A stretch of 64,000 nucleotides of DNA from Blastococcus sp. DSM 46786 (GTDB lineage Bacteria > Actinomycetota > Actinomycetes > Mycobacteriales > Geodermatophilaceae), in contig NZ_FOAO01000008.1 of assembly GCF_900109665.1 (NCBI RefSeq), positions 124,001 to 188,000 of the forward strand. Reading direction: 5' to 3'. This document shows positions 8,176 through 17,689 of the stretch, piece by piece. Position numbers and translations under genes: made by a program. The notes beneath the pieces are model-generated. The model searched no databases and was not told the DNA's origin. It saw nothing but the letters and a program-made list of their open reading frames with translations. Position 1 is the first letter of the stretch, and each line of letters starts with the position of its first letter.

Positions 8176-9546
8176 TCACGCCAGCGCGTCGACCGCCCGG
8201 TGGGCGTCGCGGATGCACGCCGGCAGACCCACCCCGGCGAAGGCCGCCCCCGCGATGCCGAGCCCCGGCACCCCCGCGACGGCGGCGCGCACGGCGTCCA
8301 CCCGCGCCTGGTGTCCCACGAGGTACTGCGGCAGGCCACCGCCCCACCGGACGACGGCGGTCTCCAGCGGCTCGGGACGCGACAGCCCGAGCAGGTCGGC
8401 GACGTCGGCGACCACCGCGGCAGCCAGGTCCTCGTCGGTGCGCTGCAGCTCGGACTCGTCGCGGAACCGGCCCACCGACGAGCGCACGAGCAGGGCATCC
8501 CCGCCCAGGTGCGGCCACTTGCTCGAGGAGACGGTCACGCCCTTCACCAGCCGGCGGGTCACCGGGGGCACCAGCAGCCCGCTGCCGGCGTCGACCTGCT
8601 GGGCGGGGAACGCCATGGCGACCACGGCCATCGAGGCGTACGGGATGCCCTGCAGCGGCTGCACCGCGCCGGACGCGACACCGGCCAGCAGCCGGGCGGC
8701 CTTGCCGGCGGGAACGGTGACCAGGACGGCGTCGGCGGTCAGCACCTCCGGCGTCCCCACCGGGCCCACCGAGACCTCCAGACCCGCGGCGGTCCGCCGG
8801 ATGCCGTGCGCCGGGGTGCGCAGCCGGACCTCGGCACGCGATGCGGCGACCAGCGCCGCGGGCAGCGCGCCGATGCCCTCGTCGACGGTCGCGAACACCG
8901 GGCCGTCGACGTCGCCGCGGCTGCGGCTGCCGGCGTCCCGGGCGGCCGCGGCGGCGGCCAGCACCGAGGCGGAGCCGGGCAGGTGGGCGAACAGGGCCGG
9001 CATCGTCGCCTGCAGGGAGAGCTCGTCGGCCCGGCCGGCGTAGACGCCGCCCAGCAGCGGCTCGACCAGCCGGTCGACCACCTCGTCGCCGAGCCGCTCG
9101 CGGAGCAGCGCGCCGACGGCGACGTCGCCGTCCACCGCCGGCGGGGGCAGTGCTGCCTCCGCCCGGACGCGGGCGACACCCGCGGGCGACAGGATCCCGT
9201 CGAGGCCGTCCGCCGAGGCCGGCACCCCGAGCACGGTGCCGGCCGGGAGCGGGAACCGGCCCTCGGGCAGCACGACGGCGGCCTGGGTGGTCGCCGGCGC
9301 GACCAGCCGGTCACCCCAGCCGAGGGCCTCGACCAGCCCGACCGCCTCCGGGACGCGGGCCAGCACAGCCTCGGGCCCGGTGTCGTACCAGTGGCCGGCC
9401 AGCTCGATGCGGTGCAGCTTCCCGCCGACGCGGTCGCCGGCCTCCAGCACGACGATCTCGTCGTCCGGGCGCCGGCGGCGCCACTCGAAGGCGGCGGCCA
9501 GGCCGGTGATGCCGGCACCGACCACGACCAGGCGGGAGGGAGTCAC
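8176..9546 (-). CDS. cgoX: Coproporphyrinogen III oxidase (HemY/HemG-type flavoprotein)
   Basis: 456 residues with an N-terminal FAD-binding GxGxxG motif ([13 protein letters not shown], residues 7-19) followed by the EAGDRVGGK signature of the flavin oxidase superfamily. In actinobacteria with HemQ this enzyme oxidises coproporphyrinogen III to coproporphyrin III, although it is often annotated protoporphyrinogen oxidase. The C-terminal segment [21 protein letters not shown] is typical. Its GTG overlaps the hemE stop (GTGA), so translation is coupled. The HemQ gene of the same pathway lies 1.3 kb further downstream. Confidence 0.92.
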   Translation of the reverse strand: MTPSRLVVVGAGITGLAAAFEWRRRRPDDEIVVLEAGDRVGGKLHRIELAGHWYDTGPEAVLARVPEAVGLVEALGWGDRLVAPATTQAAVVLPEGRFPLPAGTVLGVPASADGLDGILSPAGVARVRAEAALPPPAVDGDVAVGALLRERLGDEVVDRLVEPLLGGVYAGRADELSLQATMPALFAHLPGSASVLAAAAAARDAGSRSRGDVDGPVFATVDEGIGALPAALVAASRAEVRLRTPAHGIRRTAAGLEVSVGPVGTPEVLTADAVLVTVPAGKAARLLAGVASGAVQPLQGIPYASMAVVAMAFPAQQVDAGSGLLVPPVTRRLVKGVTVSSSKWPHLGGDALLVRSSVGRFRDESELQRTDEDLAAAVVADVADLLGLSRPEPLETAVVRWGGGLPQYLVGHQARVDAVRAAVAGVPGLGIAGAAFAGVGLPACIRDAHRAVDALA

Positions 9547-10595
9547 CGGGCCGTGAGCTCGTGGACCAGCTCGACGACGTGGGTCAGCACGTCCGGATCG
9601 GTCTCGGGCAGCACGCCGTGGCCGAGGTTGAAGATGTGCCCGCGGGCCCCCTTCGCCTGTTCGACGACGCGGCGCACCTCCCGGTCGACGGTCGCCCGGT
9701 CGGCCAGCAGGACGGCGGGGTCGAGGTTGCCCTGCAGCGACCGCCCCGGCCCCACGCGCCGCACGGCCTCGTCGAGCGGCACCCGCCAGTCCACCCCGAC
9801 GACGTCGGCGCCGGCGTCCCCGATGAGCGGCAGCAGCTCGCCGGTGCCCACGCCGAAGTGGATGCGGGGGACGTCCCTCTCCCCCAGCCCGTCGAAGGCC
9901 GCCCGCGAGTGGGGCAGCACCCGCTCGGCGTAGTCGGCGGCCGAGAGCACGCCGGCCCACGAGTCGAACAGCTGGACCGCCGAGGCGCCGGCGTCGATCT
10001 GGGCGCACAGGAAGGTCGACGACGACACCGAGAGCTTCTGCAGCAGCCGCGACCACGCCTCCGGCTCGGCGTACATGAACGCCTTGGTGCGGGCGTGCTC
10101 CTTGGAGGGCCCGCCCTCGATGAGGTAGGTGGCGAGCGTGAACGGTGCCCCGGCGAAGCCGATGAGCGGGGTGGGCCCGAGCTCGGCGACCAGCGCGCGC
10201 ACCGCCGTCTGCAGGAACCCGAGCCGGTCGGGCTCGAGGTCGGGGAGGGCGTCGACGTCGGCGACGGTCCGCACGGGGCTCGCGACGACCGGTCCGACGC
10301 CCGGCTTGATCTCGATGTCCACACCGGCCACCACGAGCGGCAGGACGATGTCGGAGAAGAAGATGGCCGCGTCCACGCCGTGCCGGCGGACCGGCTGCAG
10401 GGTGATCTCGGTGATCAGGTCGGGGTCCTGGCAGGCGTCGAGCATCCTGGTGCCGGCGCGCAGGGCCCGGTACTCGGGGAGCGAGCGGCCGGCCTGGCGC
10501 ATGAACCAGACCGGGGTGCGGCTCACCGGGAGGCCACGGGCGGCACGGACGAGATCGGAATCGGCCGGGGACGCCGAGGCGGGAGCGGGACTCAC
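9543..10595 (-). CDS. hemE: Uroporphyrinogen III decarboxylase
   Basis: 350 residues, full length. It removes four acetate carboxyls from uroporphyrinogen III to give coproporphyrinogen III. The hallmark N-terminal motif [16 protein letters not shown] is present at about residues 27-42, as are [17 protein letters not shown] and the C-terminal [12 protein letters not shown]. The GTG at 10595 is preceded by an AGGAT site, and the same frame upstream becomes low complexity. It is the first gene of the minus-strand haem unit and divergent from the DUF3000 gene. Confidence 0.95.
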   Translation of the reverse strand: MSPAPASASPADSDLVRAARGLPVSRTPVWFMRQAGRSLPEYRALRAGTRMLDACQDPDLITEITLQPVRRHGVDAAIFFSDIVLPLVVAGVDIEIKPGVGPVVASPVRTVADVDALPDLEPDRLGFLQTAVRALVAELGPTPLIGFAGAPFTLATYLIEGGPSKEHARTKAFMYAEPEAWSRLLQKLSVSSSTFLCAQIDAGASAVQLFDSWAGVLSAADYAERVLPHSRAAFDGLGERDVPRIHFGVGTGELLPLIGDAGADVVGVDWRVPLDEAVRRVGPGRSLQGNLDPAVLLADRATVDREVRRVVEQAKGARGHIFNLGHGVLPETDPDVLTHVVELVHELTAR

Positions 10596-10700
10596 GACCG
10601 CCGATCCTCCCAGACCGCCGGGTGGCACCGCGTCGCCGCGTCCGCACGCCCGTGCGGCGCGTCGGCGCCGCCGTGCCGCGTCCCGGCCTACTCTGCGGAC

Positions 10701-11330
10701 GTGGAGCCGCGCAACCTGGCCGATGCCGGGGACCGGGACCGGGACGTCGACGTCCCGGCCGCCTTCCGCGCTGCCCTGGAGTCGCTGGCCGCGGTGCGGG
10801 TGCGCCCGGAGATCGAGCTCGGCCGCATCCCCGCCCCGCAGCGCCTGGCGCCCCATGCGTTCGCGCTCGGCGCCCGGGTGGCCGATCCCGAGGCCGAGGA
10901 CGAGGACGACGCCGAAATCGCCAGCGCGCGGTTCATCGTGCTGTTCGACCCCGAGGGCCACGAGGCCTGGCACGGCACCACCCGCTGCGTCGGCTATCTG
11001 TCCGCCGCGACCGACGAGGAGCTGGTGGACGACGCCATGTTCTCCGAGGTGGCCTGGAGCTGGCTGACCGACGCCCTCGGCGACTCCGGCGCCACGCACC
11101 ACACGGTCGGCGGCACCGTCACCCGCACCGCATCGACGCGCTTCGGTGAGCTCGCCGGCCCCGAGCACTCGGTCGACGTCGAGATGCGCGCCTCCTGGAC
11201 GGCCGGGGACAGCGACCTCGCCTGCCACCTGGCGGCCTGGCTGGAGGTGCTGGGCAACGCCGCGGGGCTCCCACCGCCCGGCGTCCGGCTCCTGGGTCCC
11301 TCCGACCGGGTCGGCAGCGAGACTCTCTAA
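10701..11330 (+). CDS. DUF3000 family protein
   Basis: 209 residues, matching the actinobacterial DUF3000 family by length, by the acidic N-terminal third and by the [23 protein letters not shown]-type centre (about residues 75-97). Function unknown. The family is typically encoded between hemE and an RNase D gene, as here. A TACTCT -10 box at 10689-10694 lies six bases before the GTG and no ribosome binding site is visible, so translation is probably leaderless. Confidence 0.88.
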   Translation: MEPRNLADAGDRDRDVDVPAAFRAALESLAAVRVRPEIELGRIPAPQRLAPHAFALGARVADPEAEDEDDAEIASARFIVLFDPEGHEAWHGTTRCVGYLSAATDEELVDDAMFSEVAWSWLTDALGDSGATHHTVGGTVTRTASTRFGELAGPEHSVDVEMRASWTAGDSDLACHLAAWLEVLGNAAGLPPPGVRLLGPSDRVGSETL

Positions 11331-11459
11331 CATCGGTGCGGCACAGCGGCACGGAGCCCGTTGAGCCGGTGCTCCTCCTCGGATCGGCGCGGTCGTCGCC
11401 CTCCCGGCCCGGGCGCCGGTGGACCGAAGGACGAGGACCGGCAAGAAGGTGGACGGCAA

Positions 11460-12710
11460 CTGAGCACCGAGCCCACTCCCCGGCCACCGCAGGACCCGGC
11501 GGCCGCCGAGACCCCCGAGGCGACCCCGCTGCTGGCCCCCCGCGACGGCCTGCCGCCGGTCATCGAGACCTCCACGCAGCTGGTCGGGTACGCCGAGGCG
11601 CTCCGCGCGGGCACCGGCCCGGTCGCCGTCGACGCCGAGCGCGCCTCCGGCTACCGGTACGGCCAGCGCGCCTACCTGGTGCAGCTGCGGCGCGCCGGCT
11701 CCGGCACCGGCCTGCTCGATCCGATCCCGCTGCCGGACCTCTCGGTGCTCCAGGCCGCGATCGCCGACGCCGAGTGGGTGCTGCACGCGGCCAACCAGGA
11801 CCTGCCCTGCCTCGCCGAGATCGGGCTGACCCCCGCGCGCATCTTCGACACCGAGCTCGCCGCCCGCCTGGCCGGGCTGCCGCGGGTGGGGCTGGGCGCC
11901 GTCGTCGAGTCGCTGCTGGGCTTCTCGCTGCAGAAGGGGCACTCCGCCGCCGACTGGAGCACCCGCCCGCTGCCGGAGGAGTGGCTGGTCTACGCCGCGC
12001 TCGACGTCGAGGTGCTGGTCGACCTCCGCGACGCGCTGGCCGCCATCCTCGAGGAGCAGGGGAAGACCGAGTGGGCGCGGCAGGAGTTCGAGGCCATCCT
12101 CGCCGCCGGCCCGCCAGCCCCGCGGCAGGACCCGTGGCGGCGCACGTCCGGGGTGCACGGGCTGCGCAGCCGCCGCCAGCTCGGCATGCTGCGGGCCATC
12201 TGGGAGGCGCGCGACGAGCTGGCCCGCAAGCGGGACGTCGCGCCCGGCCGGGTGCTGCCCGACTCGGCGATGGTCGCCGCCGTCCAGGCCGATCCGAAGA
12301 ACGAGGGTGCCCTGCTCGAGCTGCCGGTGTTCCGCGGCAGGGCCAACCGCCGGCTGGTGGCGCACTGGTACAACGCCCTGGCGCATGGCAAGGCACTGCC
12401 CGAGGACGAGCTGCCGCTGCACAGCAGGCCCGGCGACGGTCCACCGCCGGTGAACCGGTGGGCCGACCGCGACCCCGCGGCCGCCACCCGGCTGCAGGTG
12501 GTACGGGCCGGGCTGGCCGAGCTGTCGGAGAAGCACTCCGTGCCGGTGGAGAACATCCTCTCCCCCGACCTGGTGCGGCGGATCATGTGGAGCCCGCCGG
12601 AGCCGCGCGAGCCGGCCGCCGTGGCCGAGGCGCTGCGGGCCGGTGGCGCCCGCGGGTGGCAGGTCGAGCTCACCCGCGACCTGCTCGCCGACGCCGTCAC
12701 CCGCGCCTGA
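11460..12710 (+). CDS. rnd: Ribonuclease D-like 3'-5' exonuclease (DEDD, HRDC)
   Basis: About 416 residues from the proposed CTG start. The exonuclease domain (roughly residues 45-210) shows the DEDDy acidic residues: [22 protein letters not shown] and [12 protein letters not shown]. An HRDC domain follows near residues 225-310 ([23 protein letters not shown]). It should process the 3' ends of stable RNA precursors. The start is uncertain: CTG at 11460 has an AAGGTGG site seven bases upstream and yields a typical LSTEP beginning, while the in-frame TTG at 11361 would add 33 low-complexity residues. It follows the DUF3000 gene in the same direction. Confidence 0.88.
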   Translation: MSTEPTPRPPQDPAAAETPEATPLLAPRDGLPPVIETSTQLVGYAEALRAGTGPVAVDAERASGYRYGQRAYLVQLRRAGSGTGLLDPIPLPDLSVLQAAIADAEWVLHAANQDLPCLAEIGLTPARIFDTELAARLAGLPRVGLGAVVESLLGFSLQKGHSAADWSTRPLPEEWLVYAALDVEVLVDLRDALAAILEEQGKTEWARQEFEAILAAGPPAPRQDPWRRTSGVHGLRSRRQLGMLRAIWEARDELARKRDVAPGRVLPDSAMVAAVQADPKNEGALLELPVFRGRANRRLVAHWYNALAHGKALPEDELPLHSRPGDGPPPVNRWADRDPAAATRLQVVRAGLAELSEKHSVPVENILSPDLVRRIMWSPPEPREPAAVAEALRAGGARGWQVELTRDLLADAVTRA

Positions 12711-12718
12711 CGCCCTCT

Positions 12719-12780
12719 GGGCATAGGAAGCTCTACCTACGGATCGCGTCGCCGATCTGCAGGTAAAGCTTCCTATGCCT
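12719..12780. repeat. Long imperfect palindrome
   Basis: 27-base arms (12719-12745 and 12754-12780) match at 23 positions around an eight-base centre. The outer 13 bases (GGCATAGGAAGCT and its complement) match perfectly, and all four differences are transitions. It is AT-rich compared with its surroundings and starts nine bases after the RNase D gene. It may be a small mobile repeat or an RNA hairpin. Confidence 0.6.
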
Positions 12781-12810
12781 TCGCCGGGGCCGGGGGCCGT
12801 GACCAGTGCA

Positions 12811-12863
12811 CACGCCGACGCCGGCGCCGTCCGCGGGGTGCGGACGACGCCGGCGTCGGCGTG
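12811..12863. terminator. Very long hairpin terminator between convergent genes
   Basis: A 23-bp GC-rich stem with a single mismatch (12827 against 12847) and a five-base loop. It lies between the RNase D gene and the convergent xylH and could stop transcription from both sides. Confidence 0.75.
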
Positions 12864-12867
12864 GTCA

Positions 12868-12905
12868 CCTGCCGCCCGCCGGCGCTGAGCACGGCGGGCG
12901 GCAGG
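12868..12905. terminator. Second hairpin terminator, next to the xylH stop
   Basis: A perfect 14-bp stem (CCTGCCGCCCGCCG at 12868-12881 with its complement at 12892-12905) and ten-base loop, ending two bases from the xylH stop codon. Confidence 0.75.
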
Positions 12906-12907
12906 GG

Positions 12908-14194
12908 TCATCGTCGGGCGGTGGCGGCCCGTCGGCGGGCGAGCGCGTCGACGCTCGCGGCGAGCAGCAGCACCCCGCCGGTGATGATGAAGTTCAGGTA
13001 CGCCGCGACCCCGAGCAGCCCCAGCCCGTTGGCGATGATCGCGATGACCAGACCACCCAGGACGGCGTCCCGGGCCCGCCCGCGCCCGCCGAAGAGGCTG
13101 GTGCCACCGATGACGGCGGCACCGACCGCGTAGAGCAGGGTGTTGCCCGCACCGGCGTCGGGCGTGACCGAGCTCAGCCGCGAGGTGGCCAGGATGCCGC
13201 TGATCGCTGCCAGGCTGGACGAGATCACGAAGGCCAGCACCCGGATGCGGGTCACGTTGATGCCGGCGCGGCGCGCGGCCTCGGCGTTGCCGCCGACGGC
13301 GTAGACGTGCCGGCCGAAGCTGGTCCGCGACAGCACGAACGTCAGGACGAGCAGCAGGAACACGACCAGCGGGACCGCGTACGGGATGCCGGCGAGGTCG
13401 ATGGCGGCGGCCAGCGCCCGGTCGACGCTGAGGATGGCCGTCACCGTGAACACGACGGCCGCGATCACGACGATGCGCAGCACCACCAGGGCCAGGGGCT
13501 GGTGCGCCAGGCCGCGGGTGCGCTGCGAGCGCCACCGCCAGAACTCCACCCCGGCGTAGGCGACGACGACCAGCACGGCCAGGATCCAGCCGAGGGTGAC
13601 CGGCAGGTTCTCGTTGGCCAGTGCCCGGATGACCGGCTCGCGCACGGGCACGGTGCCGCCCTGCCCGATCAGCCGCAGGGTGACGCCCTGGAAGCCGAGG
13701 AACAGCGCGAGGGTCACCACGAAGGACGGGATGCCGACGATGCCGACCAGGCTGCCGGTGAAGCCGCCGATGATGGCGCCGGCCGCGATCGCGCCCAGGA
13801 CCGCGATCGGCCAGGCCACCCCCGCCTGCACCAGCAGCTGGGCCAGCACCGCCGAGCAGACGCCGCTGACCACACCGGCGGAGAGATCGATCTCGCCCAG
13901 CAGCAGGACGAAGACCAGTCCCATCGCCAGCACGATGATCGGCGTCGCCTGGACCAGGAGGTTGGAGAGGTTCAGCGGCGTCAGGAAGGTGCCGGGGCGC
14001 AGCACCGTGAACAGGATGCCCAGCACGACGATGCCGAGGACGGCGGGCAGCGCACCGAGGTCGCCGGCCCGGAGCTTGTTCAGGTAGCCGCGGACGGCGC
14101 CGCCCACGGTGTTGTCCTGCCGGTCGCCCTCGAAGCCCGCGGCCGGCTTGTGCGGCCCGCTCGCCTCGGCGGCGGTCAGGGTGTTGCTCGACAT
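12908..14194 (-). CDS. xylH: Sugar ABC transporter permease, XylH-like (CUT2 family)
   Basis: 428 residues with about ten hydrophobic segments and the BPD_transp_2 signatures of ribose/xylose permeases: [14 protein letters not shown] near residue 100, and the EAA-like loop [23 protein letters not shown] charged cytosolic insertion ([18 protein letters not shown]) divides the two halves, a feature of XylH-type permeases. It forms the inner-membrane channel for the binding protein and ATPase encoded upstream on the same strand; it is the last gene of the unit, with two hairpins beyond its stop. Confidence 0.9.
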   Translation of the reverse strand: MSSNTLTAAEASGPHKPAAGFEGDRQDNTVGGAVRGYLNKLRAGDLGALPAVLGIVVLGILFTVLRPGTFLTPLNLSNLLVQATPIIVLAMGLVFVLLLGEIDLSAGVVSGVCSAVLAQLLVQAGVAWPIAVLGAIAAGAIIGGFTGSLVGIVGIPSFVVTLALFLGFQGVTLRLIGQGGTVPVREPVIRALANENLPVTLGWILAVLVVVAYAGVEFWRWRSQRTRGLAHQPLALVVLRIVVIAAVVFTVTAILSVDRALAAAIDLAGIPYAVPLVVFLLLVLTFVLSRTSFGRHVYAVGGNAEAARRAGINVTRIRVLAFVISSSLAAISGILATSRLSSVTPDAGAGNTLLYAVGAAVIGGTSLFGGRGRARDAVLGGLVIAIIANGLGLLGVAAYLNFIITGGVLLLAASVDALARRRAATARR

Positions 14195-14204
14195 GGGGGT
14201 CCTC

Positions 14205-15011
14205 TCAGTCCTCGAGCGCGTCCGGCGCGAGCCCCAGCTCGCCGGAGCGTCCGGAGGTGATCAGCTCGATGACCTGGGTGCGGTCGACGTCGGAGATGGC
14301 GACGTCGGCGGCGACGCGGCCCAGGTACAGCGCGGCGACGCGGTCGGCGACCTCGAAGACGTCGACCATGTTGTGGGTGATGAAGACGACGGCGTGACCG
14401 GTGTCTGCCAGCCGGCGGACGAGGTCGAGCACCTGCCGGGTCTGGGCGACGCCGAGCGCGGCGGTCGGCTCGTCGAGGATGACGAGCTTGGACTCCCAGA
14501 GGACGGCCTTGGCGATCGCCACGGTCTGCCGCTGGCCACCGGACAGGCTGGACACCAGCTGGCGCACCGACTTCAGCGTGCGCACCGAGAGCTTGGTGAG
14601 GGTGTCCCGCGCGGCCTCCTCCATCGAGGCCTCGTCGAGGACCACGCCGCGCGTGCGCTCGCGGCCCAGGAACATGTTCTGGACGACGTCGAGGTTGTCG
14701 GCGAGCGCGAGGTCCTGGTAGACGACCTCGATGCCGAGGCGGGCGGCGTCGCGCGGGCCGTTCAGCTGCACCGGCTCGCCCTCGAACTCGACGGTGCCCG
14801 AGTCGACCGGGTGGATGCCGGCGATGGCCTTGATCAGCGTGCTCTTGCCGGCCCCGTTGTCGCCGACCAGCGCGGTGACCGTGCCGGGGTAGACGTCGAG
14901 GTGGACGTCGTGCAGGACCTGGACGGCCCCGAAGCTCTTGTTGACCCCCCGCAGGCTGAGCGTGGGCCGCTCGAGGGTCGAGGTGGGAGGGGTCTGTTCG
15001 GGTGCGGACAC
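14205..15011 (-). CDS. xylG: Sugar ABC transporter ATP-binding protein, single-domain
   Basis: 268 residues with Walker A (GDNGAGKST), signature LSGGQRQ, Walker B (VILDEPTAALG) and the switch histidine (FITHNM). It powers the XylH channel. CUT2 ATPases of enterobacteria are fused tandem domains of about 500 residues; this one has a single domain and would have to act as a homodimer, a form frequent in actinobacterial xylose/ribose systems. The GTG at 15011 has AAGGA seven bases upstream. Ten bases separate it from xylH. Confidence 0.9.
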   Translation of the reverse strand: MSAPEQTPPTSTLERPTLSLRGVNKSFGAVQVLHDVHLDVYPGTVTALVGDNGAGKSTLIKAIAGIHPVDSGTVEFEGEPVQLNGPRDAARLGIEVVYQDLALADNLDVVQNMFLGRERTRGVVLDEASMEEAARDTLTKLSVRTLKSVRQLVSSLSGGQRQTVAIAKAVLWESKLVILDEPTAALGVAQTRQVLDLVRRLADTGHAVVFITHNMVDVFEVADRVAALYLGRVAADVAISDVDRTQVIELITSGRSGELGLAPDALED

Positions 15012-15067
15012 CGCTGCGTCCTTCCAGCAGGGAACGGTCCGGAGACCGTGGGCGGGACGATAGGGCG

Positions 15068-15145
15068 CCTGCCGCCCCGGGGCGAACCGGGGTCGGCAGG
15101 GCGGAAGCACGCGGCCGGGGCACCCGCGGAACGGGCACCCCGGCC
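15068..15145 (-). other. Two intercistronic hairpins between xylF and xylG
   Basis: One stem-loop at 15113-15145 has 8-bp arms GGCCGGGG/CCCCGGCC, directly beyond the xylF stop. A second at 15068-15100 has a 13-bp bulged stem. Hairpins at this place in transport operons usually protect the binding-protein message or attenuate downstream genes, giving an excess of binding protein. Confidence 0.5.
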
Positions 15146-15152
15146 GGATGGC

Positions 15153-16244
15153 TCAGGAGATTCCCAGCTCCGTGCAGGCAGCGGCGAACTCACCGGTGCA
15201 GACATCCTCGGCGGACTGGTAGCCGTCGTCGATGACCTGCTTCACGTTGTCCCGGAAGATCGACACCGGCTCGAGCAGCACCGAGGGGACCTCGCGGTCG
15301 CCCTCGGGGTCCTCGACCGAGCCGGCGACGGTCGGCTCCTGACCCCGGACCAGTTCGACGGCCAGGTCGGCCAGGGCCTGCGCCTCCTCGGCGATCGGCT
15401 TGTAGACGGTCATGCACTGCTCGCCCGCGAGGATGTTCTGCAGCCCCTCGACCGTGGCGTCCTGACCGGTCACCGGCACCTGCCCGGCCACGTTGTTGCG
15501 GGCCAGGATCGAGACCACGGCGTTGGCCAGGCCGTCGTTGGCGGCCAGCACGCCCTGGATGTCACCGCCGGCCTGGGTGTACATCTGCTCGAAGATCGTG
15601 GCGGCCTGCTGGTTGTCCCACTCCGGCACGGCCTGCTCGGCGACCTGCGTGTACTGGTCCATGTCGTCGAGGACCTCGTGCGCGCCCTGCGAGAAGAGGG
15701 TGGCGTTGTTGTCGTCGGGCGAGCCGTTGAGGAAGGCGATGTTCGCCGGCTCGTCGCCGAGGCACTGCGCCAGGCCCTCGCCCTGGAGGCGGCCGACCTC
15801 GGTGTTGTCGAACGAGACGTAGTAGTCGCTCTCGCCGCCGAGGGTCAGGCGGTCGTAGTCGATCGTCTGGACGCCCTGGCTCTCGGCCTGGCGCTGGATC
15901 GCCGCGCCGGAGGCCGAGTCGAGGTTCGTGATCGCCAGGACGGTGACGCCCTCGGTGATCATCTGCTCGGCGATCGTGTTCATCCGCTGGGCGTCGCCCT
16001 GCGCGTTCTGGATGTCGTACTCGACACCGGCCTCCTCGAAGGCGGCCTCGAGCAGCGGGCGGTCGGCCGACTCCCAGCGGGCCGAGGAGGCGGTGTCGGG
16101 GAGGATCACGCCGACCTTGCCCGCGGCGGCCTCGCCACCGCCGCCGCCGCCGTTGCCACCGCTGCTGTCGTCGCCACCACACGCGGCCAGCCCGAAGACC
16201 AGGGCCGCAGCGATCGCCGTCGTCACCGTGCGCCGTCGCGCCAT
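15153..16244 (-). CDS. xylF: Sugar-binding lipoprotein, XylF-like
   Basis: 363 residues. A signal peptide ends in the lipobox LAAC (Cys about residue 22), followed by a Gly/Ser linker, so it is a lipid-anchored extracellular binding protein. The periplasmic-binding-fold body resembles the D-xylose family (TNLDSASGAAI, TIDYDRLTLGG, YYVSFDNTEVGRLQGEG). Xylose is the best guess; other pentoses are possible. It is the first gene of the transporter unit. AGAGG before the ATG at 16244 serves as ribosome binding site and forms part of a short inverted repeat. Confidence 0.88.
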   Translation of the reverse strand: MARRRTVTTAIAAALVFGLAACGGDDSSGGNGGGGGGEAAAGKVGVILPDTASSARWESADRPLLEAAFEEAGVEYDIQNAQGDAQRMNTIAEQMITEGVTVLAITNLDSASGAAIQRQAESQGVQTIDYDRLTLGGESDYYVSFDNTEVGRLQGEGLAQCLGDEPANIAFLNGSPDDNNATLFSQGAHEVLDDMDQYTQVAEQAVPEWDNQQAATIFEQMYTQAGGDIQGVLAANDGLANAVVSILARNNVAGQVPVTGQDATVEGLQNILAGEQCMTVYKPIAEEAQALADLAVELVRGQEPTVAGSVEDPEGDREVPSVLLEPVSIFRDNVKQVIDDGYQSAEDVCTGEFAAACTELGIS

Positions 16245-16387
16245 GAGAGGGACCTCTATTTCGTTGGGGTTACAGAGAAATTCCGGCGGGTCATCTTGCG
16301 CGCCGCGTCCCTGTGACCGCAAGCACACCCCTTCACCGTTGCCGGACCGTGATCCGGGACCCCCCTCGTCCGGGGGCCGTGCCGCGC

Positions 16388-16416
16388 TTGGCCGGTGGGT
16401 TACCGACGGGTAACTT
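16388..16416 (+). promoter_or_regulatory. fadA promoter with overlapping palindromic operator
   Basis: A -35 (TTGGCC, 16388-16393) and a -10 (TAACTT, 16411-16416) are separated by exactly 17 bases. The perfect palindrome GTTACC-GACG-GGTAAC (16399-16414) fills the spacer and overlaps the -10, the position expected for a repressor site, most plausibly for a TetR-type fatty acid regulator. No such regulator is encoded next to it. Confidence 0.6.
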
Positions 16417-16465
16417 GTAGCCCGCCGCGCCCTCCCGGGCCGGCTACGAAACCTGCGGAGGTTCT

Positions 16466-17689
16466 GTGTCTTCTCCTGAGCGGCGGCCACGCTCGCTGCG
16501 TGAGGTCGTCTTCGTCGACGGCGTGCGCACCCCCTTCGGCAAGGCGGGACCTGCGGGCATCTACGCCGAGACGCGCGCCGACGACCTCGTCGTCCGCGTC
16601 ATCCGCGAGCTGCTGCGCCGCAACCCGGCGCTGCCGGCCGACCGCGTCGACGAGGTGGCCATCGCCGCCACCACGCAGATCGGCGACCAGGGCCTGACCC
16701 TCGGCCGGACCGCCGCCCTGCTGGCCGGCCTGCCCACGTCGGTGCCGGGCTACTCGATCGACCGCATGTGCGCCGGCGCCATGACCGCGGTGACCACCAC
16801 CGCCAGCGGCATCGCCTTCGGGGCCTACGACGTCGCCATCGCCGGCGGGGTCGAGCACATGGGCCGCCACCCGATGGGCGAGGGCGTGGACCCCAACCCG
16901 CGCATCGTCAGCGAGAAGCTGGTCGACCCGTCGGCGCTGGTCATGGGCTCGACCGCGGAGAACCTGCACGACCGGTTCCCCCACCTGACCAAGGAGCGCG
17001 CCGACGCCTTCGCGCTGGCCAGCCAGCAGAAGTTCGCGAGGGCCCTGGCCAACGGCAAGATCGGCCCGGAGCTGGTCCCGGTCGCCACCCGCTCGGCCGA
17101 GCACGGCTGGGGCGTGGCGACCGTCGACGAGCCGCCGCGCCCGCAGACGACCCTCGAGGGCCTGGGCACGCTGAAGACGCCGTTCCGCCCGCACGGCCAC
17201 GTCACCGCCGGCAACGCCGCGGGCCTGAACGACGGCGCCACCGGCTGCCTGCTGGCCGCCGAGGACGTCGCGCTCGAGCTGGGTCTGGACATCGGCATGC
17301 GGCTGGTCGGCTACGGCTTCGTCGGTGTCGAGCCGGAGGTGATGGGCGTGGGCCCGGTGCCGTCGACGGAGCGCGCGCTGGCCCGCACCGGCCTGACCAT
17401 CGAGGACATCGGCCTGTTCGAGCTGAACGAGGCCTTCGCCGTCCAGGTGCTGGCGTTCCTCGACCACTTCGGCATCGCCGACGACGACGAGCGCGTCAAC
17501 CCGTGGGGCGGCGCCATCGCCGTCGGCCACCCGCTGGCCTCCTCCGGCGTTCGCCTGATGACCCAGCTGTCCCGCCAGTTCGCCGAGCGCCCCGACGTCC
17601 GCTATGGCCTCACCGCCATGTGCGTGGGCCTGGGCATGGGCGCCACCGTGATCTGGGAGAACCCGAACTGGGAGGGGTTCCAGCAGTGA
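16466..17689 (+). CDS. fadA: Acetyl-CoA C-acyltransferase (3-ketoacyl-CoA thiolase)
   Basis: 407 residues, full-length thiolase. The acyl-enzyme Cys102 lies in DRMCAGA, His355 in AVGHPLASSG and the second catalytic Cys386 in MCVGLGMG. It cleaves 3-ketoacyl-CoA with coenzyme A in the last step of fatty acid beta-oxidation. GGAGG precedes the GTG start. The downstream fadB starts inside its stop codon (GTGA), so the two subunits of the oxidation complex are made together, and an operator-like palindrome sits in the promoter. Confidence 0.94.
   Translation: MSSPERRPRSLREVVFVDGVRTPFGKAGPAGIYAETRADDLVVRVIRELLRRNPALPADRVDEVAIAATTQIGDQGLTLGRTAALLAGLPTSVPGYSIDRMCAGAMTAVTTTASGIAFGAYDVAIAGGVEHMGRHPMGEGVDPNPRIVSEKLVDPSALVMGSTAENLHDRFPHLTKERADAFALASQQKFARALANGKIGPELVPVATRSAEHGWGVATVDEPPRPQTTLEGLGTLKTPFRPHGHVTAGNAAGLNDGATGCLLAAEDVALELGLDIGMRLVGYGFVGVEPEVMGVGPVPSTERALARTGLTIEDIGLFELNEAFAVQVLAFLDHFGIADDDERVNPWGGAIAVGHPLASSGVRLMTQLSRQFAERPDVRYGLTAMCVGLGMGATVIWENPNWEGFQQ

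Noticed and set aside
9543-13535. Continuous minus-strand open frame of about 1330 codons
   Set aside because: Only the first part (9543-10595, hemE) is protein-like. The rest is the antisense of the DUF3000 and RNase D genes and has low-complexity Arg/Gly composition.
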